DNA of 64,000 nt from Nymphaea colorata (lineage: Eukaryota; Streptophyta; Magnoliopsida; Nymphaeales; Nymphaeaceae). Each line of letters opens with the position of its first letter. Position 1 is the stretch's first letter. Position numbers and translations under genes: made by a program. Positions 11,521 through 24,227 of the stretch are shown one piece after another. The notes under the pieces were generated by a model. The model did not search any database. It was not told where the DNA came from and was given only the letters and a program-made list of their open reading frames with translations. Location of the stretch: the NCBI RefSeq assembly GCF_008831285.2, contig NC_045151.1:8844571-8908570 (forward strand), in the 5' to 3' direction.

Positions 11521-12637
11521 GATAAATGTATTCACAGTCTTCTACATTGCATGTTTTGACACCATTCAGCTTTCTTGTTTCTCTTTAATCATGATCAGTA
11601 AATCAACATCTATTACATGATTATTGTGTTTTGCCGTCTATATTTCATGCTCAAGAGACTGGTATTTACCTCATGCACACAAGATGAGTTCAATGGTTAA
11701 GAGTCAGCTATAGACATGTGTTTAGATGTAGGGATGTCAATATATCCGATTTGAATCGGATATCCGATCGATCCGATCCGAAAAAAATGGATATAGATAA
11801 AAATTTAATATCCGATTAAGAAATCGGATCGGATTCGGATTTAATAAATGACATCCGATCGGATTTGGATTCGGATTCGGATATACATGAATATCGGATC
11901 GGATGCGGATTCGGATCGGATTCATTTTTAGACAAATATCCTCTATCTATACTTAGAAAATGGCAAAATCCGGTTCAAAATTCGGATTCGGATTCAGATG
12001 TAAATATAAAAATCGGATTCAGATCGGATTCGGATTGTAAGATTGGATTTCATATTTGGATTCGGATATGACTTTGATTTATTTGAATTCGAATCTGAAT
12101 CCGAATCCGAATATATGAATATCCGAAAAAGCGGATATGATTAAAGATGTATCCAATCCGAATCCGATCCGTTGACATCCCTATTTAGATGTCTCGTTTT
12201 GTTCCGTATACATTTTTATGGCCACAAATCTCTTCCTCTCACAATGCTTCTTTGGTTCGATGCTCACTCTTTCATTAGATTCAGGCCAGACTGGAGGCCA
12301 CATTAACAATATTTTCAAATGGTTTTCAAATCCAAAATCTTAATTTTAAAATCTAATCTGACTTTCAAAGTTATATCCAATCTCATTTCATTATGTAAGT
12401 CCAATTTTTCAAACCCCCATTTTGATATCCAAATAAACCAGTTTATAAATCCAAATCTAGAAAGATCCAATTCAAGCCCATTCCATCAAATCAGATTTTC
12501 CATGTCAATGCCCAAATCGACTCTCCAAATCCATCATTTGTTTCATAAGTTCACGTTTACAAAGGCCAATCTTCAATAAATTTTCACATCTCAATAAGGT
12601 TGTTTTCAAATGGAAACGGATTTTAAGTACTTAACCA
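11521..12637 (+). repeat. Tandem duplication, unit 2
   Basis: Second unit of the duplication. Compared with unit 1 it carries a 455-bp hAT MITE with its target duplication and lacks about 440 bp just right of it. After 12637 the sequence continues as copy B of the dispersed repeat. Confidence 0.85.
11729..12183. mobile_element. hAT-type MITE, 455 bp, with (CGGATT)n interior
   Basis: Perfect 12-bp terminal inverted repeats TAGGGATGTCAA / TTGACATCCCTA and a perfect 8-bp target duplication TTTAGATG (11721-11728 and 12184-12191) place it in the hAT superfamily. The interior is almost entirely CGGATT/ATCCGA words, mostly one orientation on the left and the other at the right end, making it a foldback. 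It has no transposase and must have been moved in trans. Confidence 0.92.
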
Positions 12638-14743
12638 AGTTATATTTGGATCCAAATAAATTAGTTTTCGTATCTATACCAAATTCTATAAAAAAAAATC
12701 ATGTATTAGATTCAAAGTCCAAAATCATTTGCAAATAAACATATTTTCAAATCCATATCCAAATTATTTTAGTCCGCATATAACCCCAATAAAACCTTAT
12801 CTACCCAAATTAGATTTCAAATCTGGACAAAAAATTGAGCAAGTCCAAAATAATATGGTCTTCAAATAAATTTCCAAAAACCAACAAGGTTAAATGTGGG
12901 AATTGCGCTCATGACCCTACATTGTCATCGAGTCTGCCTCATGCAACATACATCTCTTTCCACTTCTAGTATGTTTCTCATTTTCAAAATTAAAATTCAT
13001 CCATATAGTTCAATTCTCGAGAGAATTTAGTGTATGCATTCTTGTTATGGTTTGTTTCTCTCTCTTTTCTCTTTTCAATTTTAATTTCATAATTTCTTGT
13101 TTTTTGCTTTTGCATCATGCATATAGATTGTATTTATTTTATGCTTTCATCAGTCATGCATCATACATTTATTTTAACATGCACTGGACCTTGCACCCAC
13201 ATGCACCCTTTGTCTGAGACTAGGTCAGCCAAGTAGCATGCCCTGTGACATTAGCCCAAGTATGTGAAAGTCTAAATCCAGTTTGGTCTTCATGCAAAAA
13301 TGGTTTCAAAATCTTAGTTTTCCAAAATGTTTTCAAAATCAACTTCTTTACATGATTTCAAAAACCCTAGGTCATGTAGGCATGTATTCTAAACATAGTC
13401 CAATCTCTAAGACCTAGCCCAAATAGCTCTTAGAGTCCACTACTTACAAAAACTTACAAAATAAGTCCCACAATCCACTCAATGTCTTTAGTATCCATCC
13501 AAAGTAGATGAATGAAGATCATATTGGAAATCAGTTGAGTTGATTAAAGATGACATACACCTACTCCAATCAACTACGTTCAGACCTAGCTTAGCCAGGT
13601 TTGAACCTCTAAGCGTAGTCCTTGTGACCGGCCGAGCCTTAGTCATTTAGATCTTGAATTTTGATAAGTTTTGATTTCATCTTAAACAATGAGTTTGGAT
13701 TTAGATCTCAAGAATTACCGTGTTGTATTTCAAATCTTGGATCGTTGTTCTTAGATCACTATGGATTTTCGATGTTAGATTTGAATCTCAAACTCTGGAT
13801 TTCATATTTTGGATCTCAAGTATTGGATTTTGGATCTTGGACTCTAAATATGGGATCATGGATTTTGTATCATAAATCTCAGATCAGGGATTTTAGATTC
13901 TGGATCTTGGATTTTTGATCTCGAATCTATGTCTTGGGCATTGGATTTTGGATCTTGAATCTTATCAAACCTTAGATTTTAGATATTGGAGCTCAGGCCT
14001 TGGATTTTGGATTTTATATTTTACACAATGAACTTTGAATTATATATCTTATGACTGGGCTCTAGGCAAAATTTTAAACCATGTTAGTCATTGGCTTTGG
14101 ATCTATTCACTCAGAATTTGGATTTTAGAAGATCAAATTACATGAACACAAGATTATCTCTTACATTGAATTTTAGATCATGAATTCTGAATCTCGACAC
14201 CATGATATGATATTTTGGATCTCTATGACATCTTTCATTTCGAATTTAAAACAAGAATTATATAATCTCTTGTATCATGATCACAAGTTTTGTGATTTAG
14301 ATCCAATTTTCCCCTTGATAGGTTTATATCTTATACCTCAGTCCTAATTAATGCCAGACTCTAGATCTATATGATCTAGTTTTTCATGCATCATATTAGA
14401 CTTATAATATTAACTTGCACTGGTCTATGATGATCCATCAAGAATTAAATCTTCCTATTCATAAGTCTACTTCGGAGATCTATTTAGATTTTAAAATATG
14501 CCTGATTTCAAAATTAAGGCATGTTTGTTTTCTTAGGTTTTGGATGGCATTTTGATTTAGAAATTAAAACATTAGTCTAGTCTTTGGTTTGATTACCATA
14601 GTAAAAGCACCAAAAAAATTTAAACCTCATACCAATAGGTTGGGTCCCATCTCTTGGAATTCTACATAAGGAACAGTCGCAAGTACATGCAATTTCATCT
14701 TATTTATATGGTCTACATGTAAGATTGAAAAATTTTAAACGTA

Positions 14744-16360
14744 AATATTACAATCCAAAAAGGGAAACTTATCCCTCTCCCATCGGGTCTTAGTATGTCA
14801 AATCCATAGTTTATGCTCAACTTGTCTAAAACTACCCATCATTTGAATCTGAATGATGAAAGAAATCAAACCCATGGGCCTAGCACATAGAATTCGAGCT
14901 ATTTCAATCCTCCTTTCCCAAAATTTCCTCCATCATCCAATCCTAATGATGAATTCACGTCCATGGTTTGAACATTTCCCAAAAGGTTCAAAATATTACA
15001 AAATCCCCTTCCCCACCTATTGCTTCGAGTTATAATAATAAAGCAAAATTCGTGAGTCCAATTTGAAGAAGCCGGTCCTTTCGGAAAGTCCCCCTGTCAA
15101 ATCCCTTTCTTTCTAAGGCTTTAATGATGGAGCATTCCAAACCCTTAGTTCAAGCTTGAAGACTGTTGTTATTCAAAAAGCCCCTCTCTTGCTCCTCCCT
15201 TTGGGCCAGTGGATGTAATACCATAGTCCATGGCGCAACTAAGAGCCCACAACCAATCTCAAAGGTTCCTTGATCCAACATAATCTTCTCCCCCATGTTT
15301 TGAAAATAAACTTCGTCACTATTTAACTCTAATATATCAATGAGTTATGTCACTATTTTAATATTTATCACAAAGTTTACTGAGACCTTGATCAAAACTA
15401 TAGATGGCCACAATTTCCAAGGCCAATGTTTTGTCTTCTTTTTAGTTTTCAAATTTAGCTTTTCCCAACATAATTTTCAAGACATGACTCCCATTTGTTG
15501 CAACATAAAAACACTAGCCAAATTAAACACAATATGCATAGAGGTCTTAGAATAATGTTTGAGAATATTGAAATGTACAAAGTAGAGAACGAGTTATTGG
15601 CCCGGTTGTTCCTACTAAAAACATTGGGAACAGCCGCCCTCATAGTAATAGGTGAGTCCGTTTCTCTCGAAACAACATTTTATAGATATATTAAACTATA
15701 CAAGGCTTCTTTTACAAACCTTTTTGCTCAGAAGAGAAAGTCTAAATTCATGATTTTGAAGAAGTTAATAAAGCATGTCAGTTAACTTTTTGTAATTAGA
15801 CCCCACCCAAGCTAAAAGACTTAAGAGCCCTAATAATCTTGTGCATGTGATGACATCCACAGAATGTGCCTACCTTGACTTTGTGGCAAGCATAAACATC
15901 TTGCTAGATTTCTTATATGACATGTTAGGGACTGTAAAAAAATGAAGCCAACATGAATGACTATTGTCAGCAAACAAGCTTAACTAGATCCCACATAGGA
16001 TACTCGAGATCTAGCCAAGGTGGAGGATTTTCACTTTCTGTCAACTTCATTATTCTGTGCGTATAGGTTGTCAATGACATGGACGAAAATCTCTATCATT
16101 TTAGGTCAGTCAATCTTGGCTACGACTAATGACTGCATTAATTACTACACTGATGTTATGGACATTTACATGGAAATAGGAACATAAGGTTAACCACACT
16201 TTTTAATGGTTCCATGAGACCAGCTAACTAAGACGCGTGCTTCCAAGTAGATACAATTCAAGATCTGATGCAAGCGGATCCTCTATGTAGATCATGTGGT
16301 CCACTTCAAGTTGAGAATGATGAATCATGCGAGAAAAATAAATTTGTGTGCCGATGTGTT
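14744..16360. other. Intergenic, nothing recognised
   Basis: The part at 14760-15310 has a different look (fewer repeats, CCCCTT-rich words, mixed composition) from its surroundings. I could not assign it to a gene, a LINE or an organelle insertion. 15310-16360 is AT-rich with no supportable gene. Confidence 0.4.
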
Positions 16361-16371
16361 TGAGCTCTATC

Positions 16372-16860
16372 TAGTTCTCCTCCTTTGACATCGGAATTCG
16401 AGCTCCACCCTTAGCTGAATCTCGTAATAAGACTTCAATTGAGAATCTGTTACTAAAGGTCGTGTGATGCCTCCAATTTGTACAGTTCTAGTGAGGGGGA
16501 AGACATTCTGATCGATCGAGTGAAGGTCAAAGCCTCCCTCCTCCATGCCATCCGTTCTCCAAGAAGCCAAAGTCGGTCATAAAATAGCATAAGACTATGA
16601 TGAGATATTCTTTTCCTGGTTTGATTTTACGAAATTTGTTAAATACACGATCAAACTGGTAACGAAAATTTCAAATTAGGTATTTTAGTTGTTTGGAAGC
16701 CCCCTCCCCCTTTTGCACCTTGTTCGAGAGTACTTCAACCCAATATGAGCTTTAGTTGAAGCCTTCATCTTTGACTTGGAATTTTGAGTTCCTTCCCGAC
16801 TTGGTCGAATCTCCTACCAAGAACTTAATTGAGAGGCTGCTAGACTTTTAGTGAAAGCCT
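16372..16860. repeat. Imperfect internal duplication
   Basis: About 90 bases at 16375-16465 (GAATTCGAGCTCCACCC and on to CTTCAATTGAGA) reappear at about 16775-16860 with roughly two-thirds identity. A minus-strand open frame at 16367-16570 crosses the first copy but matches no family I know. It could be part of the gypsy relic just downstream. Confidence 0.35.
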
Positions 16861-17389
16861 TTACTTGTTTCAATCAGGAATGTCTCTATGAGAAACCAAA
16901 CCTCGGCAGCTACTGCTGCTATGGATTGGATTATTGATTAAGAAGCATAATTGATTTAGGTCCCACATAATTATAAGGAGCAATAGCATGGTTTAGGGCA
17001 TACCTAAAAGGATAAATCCTTGTTTTCCCATGCTGTATAACAAATGCTGAAGAAACTAAACACCAATATGAAGAAGGTGCCGGGTAACTCTAACTCACTG
17101 CGTTCCTAAGAAGTCAAACTTCACTATTGTTACTCAGAGAGTGTTCTCATAAGAACTACCATGGATGCAAGCTTGGATTGATAGGCAGTTGAGTGCTACT
17201 ACAAGAATAATCACGTTTTATTATTGTGAACTGACCAAATACTCAAGCAACTCACAGACCAGAGCTATTTTTTCTTGGATGATAGTTATTTAGGATATAA
17301 TCACGTGGTTGTGCATCATGATGACCATGAAAAGGCTACTTCATTCTGCAACAAAGGTTTGTCGAACAAACACAACACAACATGAGCCA

Positions 17390-19090
17390 AATATTTCTCA
17401 TTTATTAGGAAATGGACAATCATGTTTTGTCAAATACCAAGTGACAAACTCCTATGTTCCCTACATTAGGTTATTTCTAGTGAAGAAAATCAATGTGGAT
17501 ATGGTAAATGTCAAATCAACTGCCACATTATCTTCGCCATCTTCTATAATTCAAGTTTGGTATTTGATGCACAGTGATTTTTTTAAGTTTTTAAATGGAT
17601 TTCAACTAACCTTATGCAATCTATTGGCTAAAGATTAGCCCTTGCATTTTTGAAGAAAAACGTTTTTTTTAGGTTTTCTTACCATTAATGGAAATACTGA
17701 TTTAGCTTTGATCTTGAGAGACTTATTAGATATTACCAGTCAAAATATTGTTGATACATCTTATTATGTATTGTCACATCTTCTAAGCAGTAAAGGTGCC
17801 AAACCTAGCTCATTCTTTATTTCAGAATATGAGATAAAAGCAAGTAAGAGAATGTGATAGCAGATTTTTTTTGTCTCAATTGATTGTGGGTTTCTCTTTT
17901 AATCAAAGTTAGATAAATTGTTCTTTTCTTAACTTGAAAATTGTGACAGCCAATTACCTCTCTTATTTTGATAGATGTTTTGAGCTGCTTCGAGAGTATG
18001 AAGTTCTCTACACATCGGCCTAAGAATGAGTGAGCTCAACTCCTGGCTGAAGCAAGATACTACGTCTGGGTAGATTGGGAATTGTTCAATATTCTACAAA
18101 GTCCTTGAGTCAACCCTCATACTTCATCATTCTCTATGATGTAGTGGGCATTTCGCAAGCAAGAATATGGCCACAAAAGGTGCTGCAATATAGTTTTTAC
18201 TAGCCCATGTTCCATCAATATCCCCATAGGTTTTACAAGTGAACATGTCCAAAAGGGACATGATGCCCCTCATACGTAGCAATCTAGCATGATCATGGAA
18301 CTTTTCCATGTGTGGGTTGCAGAGTAGACTTTTTTTTTTTCAAATTGGTTTGATGTTGTGTCTGCTTGCACCAATGATCTTAAATTAGTAAAGTTGTACT
18401 TAATTTTTTTTTAGCACAATATCTATAGTAGGTTGGGCATGCCATGTGCGAGTATTGTGAAAGAGGTAAGCACTTCAAAAACATAGACGTTGCTTCACTT
18501 CTAAAAAAATGTTTCTTCAAACACAAAATCACAAACCCTACCACTCTCAAACTAGGTACCAAGTACAGGCCTCTAATCAGGAGACCAAAAATATTTTAGA
18601 AAATAATTAAGTGTGATTGCAAAAGTTAGTTCTAGTTACTTGTTGATGCCTTATGGAGCTACCATACTAGATTCAATAATCTATCTGGCAATGTCCAAAT
18701 ACCATCTTATATTTGGGAAGCTTTGAGTTGTAATGTAGGGCTTATTGAGCTATTAAAAGGATTAGTTTCTAGTTTGTAGCGAAGACCATAGATTACATTT
18801 AGTGAGCTGGAATAACTGCATAATGATGCCTACAACTGTGTCAAGTTATATAAAATGCAAACTGAGACTCAACGACAAGGGAATTTTGATGAAGTCATTT
18901 CTACCTACCTAAAATTTCTAGCTCTTCAACACCTTCAGCTCTTTGCAAGGAAGCTCGGTGCTGGAACAGCACATATAAGGTCCATGAGGTTTTCTGGATT
19001 ACAACTTTAATTTGTTAGACCCAAGGTGAATGGAACTTTCAAAGTGTATAGTTAACATTTGAAGCCCTTCATTTATAGTCTTACGGATGG
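17390..19090 (+). pseudogene. Athila-like Ty3/gypsy pol relic (RT C-terminus and integrase)
   Basis: Reading across frames, 17400-17660 matches the end of a gypsy reverse transcriptase (FYRRFIKDFS-like block, then PLCNLLAKD). 17990-18140 gives the YYxWxxxELF lead-in, 18120-18300 the zinc-binding integrase start (GHFASKNMATK ... RDMMPL), 18445-18570 GKHF...KHKITNP, 18640-18700 DALWSYHT, and 18810-19075 ELE-LHNDAY ... NGTFKV ... HLKPF. Many stops and frameshifts show it is long dead. The order and spacing fit the Athila lineage of gypsy. LTRs were not found. Confidence 0.75.
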
Positions 19091-21080
19091 TTATAGGTGC
19101 TCATTTAATCTATTGATTTTATTGTGAGAGTTATCATAACTCATGTTTAGTTGAAGAAAATAAGCTTACTGCTATGAGGGAAGCAAACCATTGCATAGCA
19201 TGCAAAACTTAAAGGTAAATGGCAGGCAACCCACCAAATTAATAGTAAGATTTTCCATAACTTTATAACATAATCAAGTTGACTTGATTTTTTTTGGCTA
19301 ATTGCAGCTTTGTTGACCACAACTATAGCAGGATGGATTTAGCAAACATGGCATGCTATCATGCACAAGGCAATCATCAACTCGTGTTGTGTCTTTCTAT
19401 ATATCATTCACCTTTTATTGCTTTTCTATGGTTCACGAGAATTGCATGTCATTCTATTTGTTGCACCTTTAGCATAGATTGAGTATGGTGGGTTTCAAGC
19501 TTCGCTAGAGTGTGTTTTTACCTGATATGCATGTTTGTCTTGTATCCATTGTTTGATTCAAATAAATCGGAAATAGTTAGATTAGAGTTTGGTTGGTGAT
19601 GAGCACATATTAAGTGACATTCAGGTCCCACGTTTAGAAACCTTTTGGTAATTGTGCCTAGGTTTGCGAACTTGCATGAATAAGTTGTTAGAATAAGAAA
19701 CAGCACATTTTAGACTTATATCTTCTTAAAATTTAACCACAACCGAGAAAAATTGTGTGAAAAATTAAGTGGGAAAATGAATACGTGTATGTTTTGTTTC
19801 AGTGAATTTAATGAGTAGTTATGCCTAAGTATTATATAAGGTGTGTAGATTCACCCGGAGAAATTTGACTAAGAAATGTTTGGATGCTTGCCTAGTCAGT
19901 ACTTGAGGCCTAGGCCTACTTGGTTCATGTAAATTTGAAAGACAATTGGTTTGAGACCTACCAACCCAAATCTGGCTGCATAAACCATATAGAAAGATCA
20001 AGAAGTATCAACATTTCACGTGATGAGATGAAAACAATATAAAGTATCCTTCATTCATAACCTTCTTGACTCAAGCAAGCAGCTCTGAGACATACTTTGT
20101 GTCTAATGCTTTAAGACCAAGTGGTCTAAGATCCATTGGTTGAAACTTTGCTACAAAAGTCAGGTAGAAAGCTTAACGGATCCAGATGTTGCTCAAGGAA
20201 AAAAAAAAGAAAAAAGAAAGAAATGTGCATGTATATGTAACGCAATTTTGGGCTTATACGTATAAGGATAATAATATTGTTTGACTCGCTTGTAAATAAA
20301 GCAACATTACATCCTTCACAAATGTACTGCAAGTATCAGCATGAATCATACAATGAGACTTAGTATACTTCCATTTATACATTCCACTAGATCAGCCTTT
20401 TCATTCTTGGAACATTGCTAGAGACCCTGGCAAGACCTCATGCTTCAATTAACCTTATTCCTTTTGGTCAAACTCGAACCCTAACTACTCACCCATGTCA
20501 ATACCCCTACAATTGCAAAGCAACATGACGATATGCAACAAGATGACTAGGAATATGCTCAAGCTTGGATGAGTCCATGTTGCTGCTCATGCCGAGATTG
20601 AAGCTGGAAGCACAGAATTTATCTTTGTTTACCAATGTATAGAACTAGATTAGAAGTTAATCCCTTGAAGTAGAGTAGCCAACGTATGGAAATTAAGACA
20701 AACAACCAACAAGGTCATGAATAAGCAGATACTAGCACAAAACTGATTGTACCTGTTAAATTTTTTATAAATGAGTTGAAAGGATTGCCAAACAGTCTCA
20801 AGCGTAGTGGCACAATCCATCAGGTGCAACTCTCTGCCCTCAAGCTTTACATAGAAAGTTTGGGCTTAATGGTAGTAACTGAATAGCTACCTTGCCAACC
20901 CCTTCTGTTCTCATATCTAGGCAAGTTTGTCTATCTAGTTAACTTAAACAAGCCGTTCTGTATATGTGTATTGATGAAGCATGAAATTTGAAAATTTTAT
21001 ATCATTGTTTTTCATTCATTTCATATAATTATAGGTTAAAGTCCTCATGTTCAAGTATATTTCACTTAAGTGGTTTTGCA
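19091..21080. other. Intergenic, nothing recognised
   Basis: AT-rich DNA with a purine run near 20197-20222. The first part could be the untranslated tail of the gypsy relic. No gene was supported. Confidence 0.4.
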
Positions 21081-21492
21081 TGGAAATTGCAAAAATATAA
21101 AGTTCAACCAGGCAAGAACTAGTGAATTCACAGCAAAACCTAGTTGTCAATGCCTAAGATCCAGAACCTCAAGTTCAGGAAGCCTTTCATGCAAAATCCC
21201 CAGTTTCCTTGGGATTTGTGCCACTATTTTTAGAAAATCCCATAGTGCCCTGAAATCATAGTTTTCCCTCTTTCTAATAATCCTCTTGGAAATTGCAAAA
21301 ATATAAAGTTCAACCAGGCAAGAACTAGAGAATTCACAGCAAAACCTAGTTGTCAATGCCTAAGATCCAGAACCTCAAGTTCAGGAAGCCTTTCATGCAA
21401 AATCCCCAGTTTCCTTGGGATTTGTGCCACTATTTTTAGAAAATCCCATAGTGCCATGAAGTCATAGTTTTCCCTCTTTCTAATAATCCTCT
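21081..21492 (+). repeat. 206-bp direct tandem duplication
   Basis: Units 21081-21286 and 21287-21492 both start TGGAAATTGCAAAAATATAA and end AATAATCCTCTT. Only about three differences were seen, so the duplication is recent. No coding role is evident. Confidence 0.9.
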
Positions 21493-24101
21493 TGAGGTGC
21501 TACCCCTATCTCTCTCCTTTCTTCATTAAGGGCCATGTAACTTCCGCTTTCTTAATCTTAAGACATTTCGTAGGAAACAAGTGGAGCTTTGGGCGGCATC
21601 AAGGTGGTACTAGATTCTTCTTCAAAGCTCAGATTTGCAAAGAGACTGCATCAGTGTCTTCTTGTCAACCGATCCATTGGATATTATCTGGAGATATATT
21701 CCTTTTTCTCTTTCTTATAGTTAGCAATTGTTTGGTATTCAACATTTTTATTGTTCAAGATTATAAAAATATGATAGTTTACTGTTGTTTTAGTTAGCAC
21801 AGTGTAGCAGGACCAATTTTAGTGTTGTAGTTTAAGCTAGTTTACATCTGGATTCGATTTTACCATTATAATCTGAAGATAGGGCCATTCTTCCTAGACT
21901 AGCTTGATTAGCACAATTCGCTGCTTTCTGCTTGCCTATTGTTTACTAAATATGTGTGTTTGCTTTCATTTTCACGTGACTTCTGCTTGTATTGTTTTAC
22001 TAAATATTTTTGTGTACTTTTCTTTTCCAGGAGTTTCTTTAATGAATGTGTTAGGTTAGGCATATTTTGTTGTAAGTTTTAAGAATCTAATTTGTTTAAA
22101 GAGTTAGACTTGACCAGGGGCTGAAAACCTGTTTCTGCCAAGATTTATTGTACGTTCTCGGATTGATCCCAACCCTTCCCGTGCTCAAATAAATCTATCG
22201 TTTTTAGGGTGTCGTCAAAATTTTGTATAAAGTCTTGTTATTTGAAGCACTCTACTTACAGATGGATCTAACATGAGCCGATTTTTGTCAGATTTAATTC
22301 TGGATCTTGGAAGGTTTGTTTTACTTGTTTCTTAGATCTTTCTGTTCTCCATAGAGTATAAATTGTTAAAGAGTACTTTTTTACCTTAGGATTTGATTTC
22401 CTCGAAATTTTGATTTTTTTTAAATTTAATTTGTTTTAGGTGTTTAGTTTTGGTTTATGTCGGAACAGGTTCTATGTAGCATGTTTTTTAAATGTGGTTG
22501 GGCAAGTTTTAGTTAGAGATGGTTTTGTTCTTGTAGTATCTAAAAAACTTACTGAGTGTAGATTATAGGGAATATCAGCAGTCATTTTTGTTTGATTTGT
22601 TTCTACTTGGAACCGACCCATGATTTCTATTCAGAAAGAAGCAGAAAATGGTATTCCTTTTTGCTCGTTTAATAATTCCATCAGAAGCAAAGAGATTTTA
22701 TTGACTTATGGAATTGGGTTTTTTCATGGTTTTTTATGGCATAGATTAGGCTGTTTAAAGCAGAAATTAAGATTTATTTAGCAATCATTTCTTTAAATTT
22801 ATCAGTTCTAACTTCTTTCCATTCTTTCTTGACATATCATATTCCAGATGGGTTTTAGTAATTTTGAAGAGTCGATTCGATCTGTCATCCTACTTATCAA
22901 AAGTAGGCATTTTCTGCTTTTTATCTTGTTTCTGCTATAGTAAAGTAGAGTAAGCTCTACTGTCTTGTTCCACATGTGGTCAAACGAAGCACCTGTGTCT
23001 TCGGTCTTCCAGGCCAGTAGTTTATCTTTGTGACTTCGGCTTAGATAGGCAATGTTTTCTTATTTTTAGGTATAGCAAGTCATGTTTCTCAGTTAGAGTG
23101 AATTTTCCTAGTTAGATCAACGGTGTGTTAGTAAATCTAAGTTGGCATTTTCTGTCCCGAAAGGTCCTTGTTTGCCGTCTGCGGCATGCTGGTGAGCTAG
23201 GAGGAACCGTCGGTTCTTGGTGTGCGCTGCAATTGAGTTGGACATTACCAAAGTGTACTAGACTCGGTGTACAGCTTAACTTGGCCTGGAGGTTATATTA
23301 AAACATGAAAAACCGCTCTACATTTTTGTAGGATATTAGGTCATTTTATTTAATTGCTAAAGTTAAAATTATTTGTTGCTCTTACTTTTGCTTGCACCAT
23401 TGTAATAGAGTTGTTTGCATGTTTATTCAAATTTTGGTTTTACTTTATCGCAATAAAGAGTGCAATTTGTTTGAGATACAGTCTCTTTCGGTCAATTACC
23501 TAAACTCAAACCCAGAATTATCACCGTCAATTAAATATGATGCAAGATTGGACTTGCTTTTTATTCAAAATATTATTTTAGAATCTTTTTGCAAAAAGTT
23601 TAGTACCATTAATGGGTCGAACATCAACCTGGATAGATAGGTAGATAGATAGATAAGCTGCTAGGTTAGAGTTCGTTACAGCATGACCTTGTGAAGGAGC
23701 GACCTTTGAGAACGCATTACCAAGAGAGTTTCACTGGAATGTAAAACCAAGTAGAAATGCAAAAAAAAAAAAAAAATCATGGTAATTATTTAAACAAAAC
23801 TCTTTTTCCTTATGGGCTGTCCGAGTTGAGTGACAGATGACAAGCCTACTATTGGATGTTCAACAGCTTTCATCAATCATTAAGATGTGCACTTTCTGTG
23901 TGGATTAGCTAAAAAATGAGAAAATGGGACAGCTGAATACCAGTTTGTTTACAATATATCTAAAGAAATGAAAATGTTTGCAAGAATATAAGCAGAGAAA
24001 ATCGATGCTGGTTAAATGAGCAGTCAATTTTCACCTCCAAGTTGCACAAGTACGATGCCATCCTGTCTCTCATACATGAAGCAAGAAAAGCCTTTGAAAA
24101 T
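21493..24101. other. Intergenic and NTM1 3' flank
   Basis: AT-rich sequence with a GATA/TAGA microsatellite near 23632-23655 and a 15-A run near 23761. The portion just below 24102 must include the NTM1 3' UTR. No other gene was recognised. Confidence 0.45.
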
Positions 24102-24227
24102 TCATAACCTAATAACAGCAGGAGAATTGGTGTGCTTCTTCCTCTTCCCACGGTGGCCCCTCGGTTCCTCAGCTGCCAATGCATACATCCTCACAGGAAA
24201 TAACTCCTCTGGAAATCCCTTTTGTTC
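24102..24227 (-). CDS. NTM1: NTM1 exon 8 (stop codon)
   Basis: Forty-one codons plus TGA, from [20 protein letters not shown] to SPAVIRL. The conserved FPEELF-V-MYAL stretch is followed by a basic Gly/Arg/Lys/His-rich tail typical of plant members. The 3' UTR should lie below 24102; no clear AATAAA signal was picked out. Confidence 0.94.
   Translation of the reverse strand, partial: EQKGFPEELFPVRMYALAAEEPRGHRGKRKKHTNSPAVIRL

Larger units (their letters stand above)
10905..14743 (+). repeat. Dispersed non-coding AT-rich repeat, copy B
   Basis: Aligns with copy A (1639-4290) over its whole length, but is interrupted by the 1.1-kb tandem duplication and the MITE. It keeps the same layout of ATCCAAA-rich left part and TTTGGAT-rich right part (about 13720-14010). 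Similarity stops near 14743, where unrelated DNA begins. Confidence 0.6.

Noticed and set aside
11737-12071. Ser-Asp repeat proteins (SDSDSD) on both strands
   Set aside because: They are translations of the CGGATT repeats inside a MITE.
1639-14743. Copies A and B as the two LTRs of one giant retrotransposon
   Set aside because: No TG...CA ends, primer site, purine tract or coding region between them was found, and copy B's flanks do not match copy A's. Left as a dispersed repeat.
14760-15310. Mitochondrial DNA insertion
   Set aside because: Only a general impression of base composition; no mitochondrial gene could be recognised, so it is listed as unknown.
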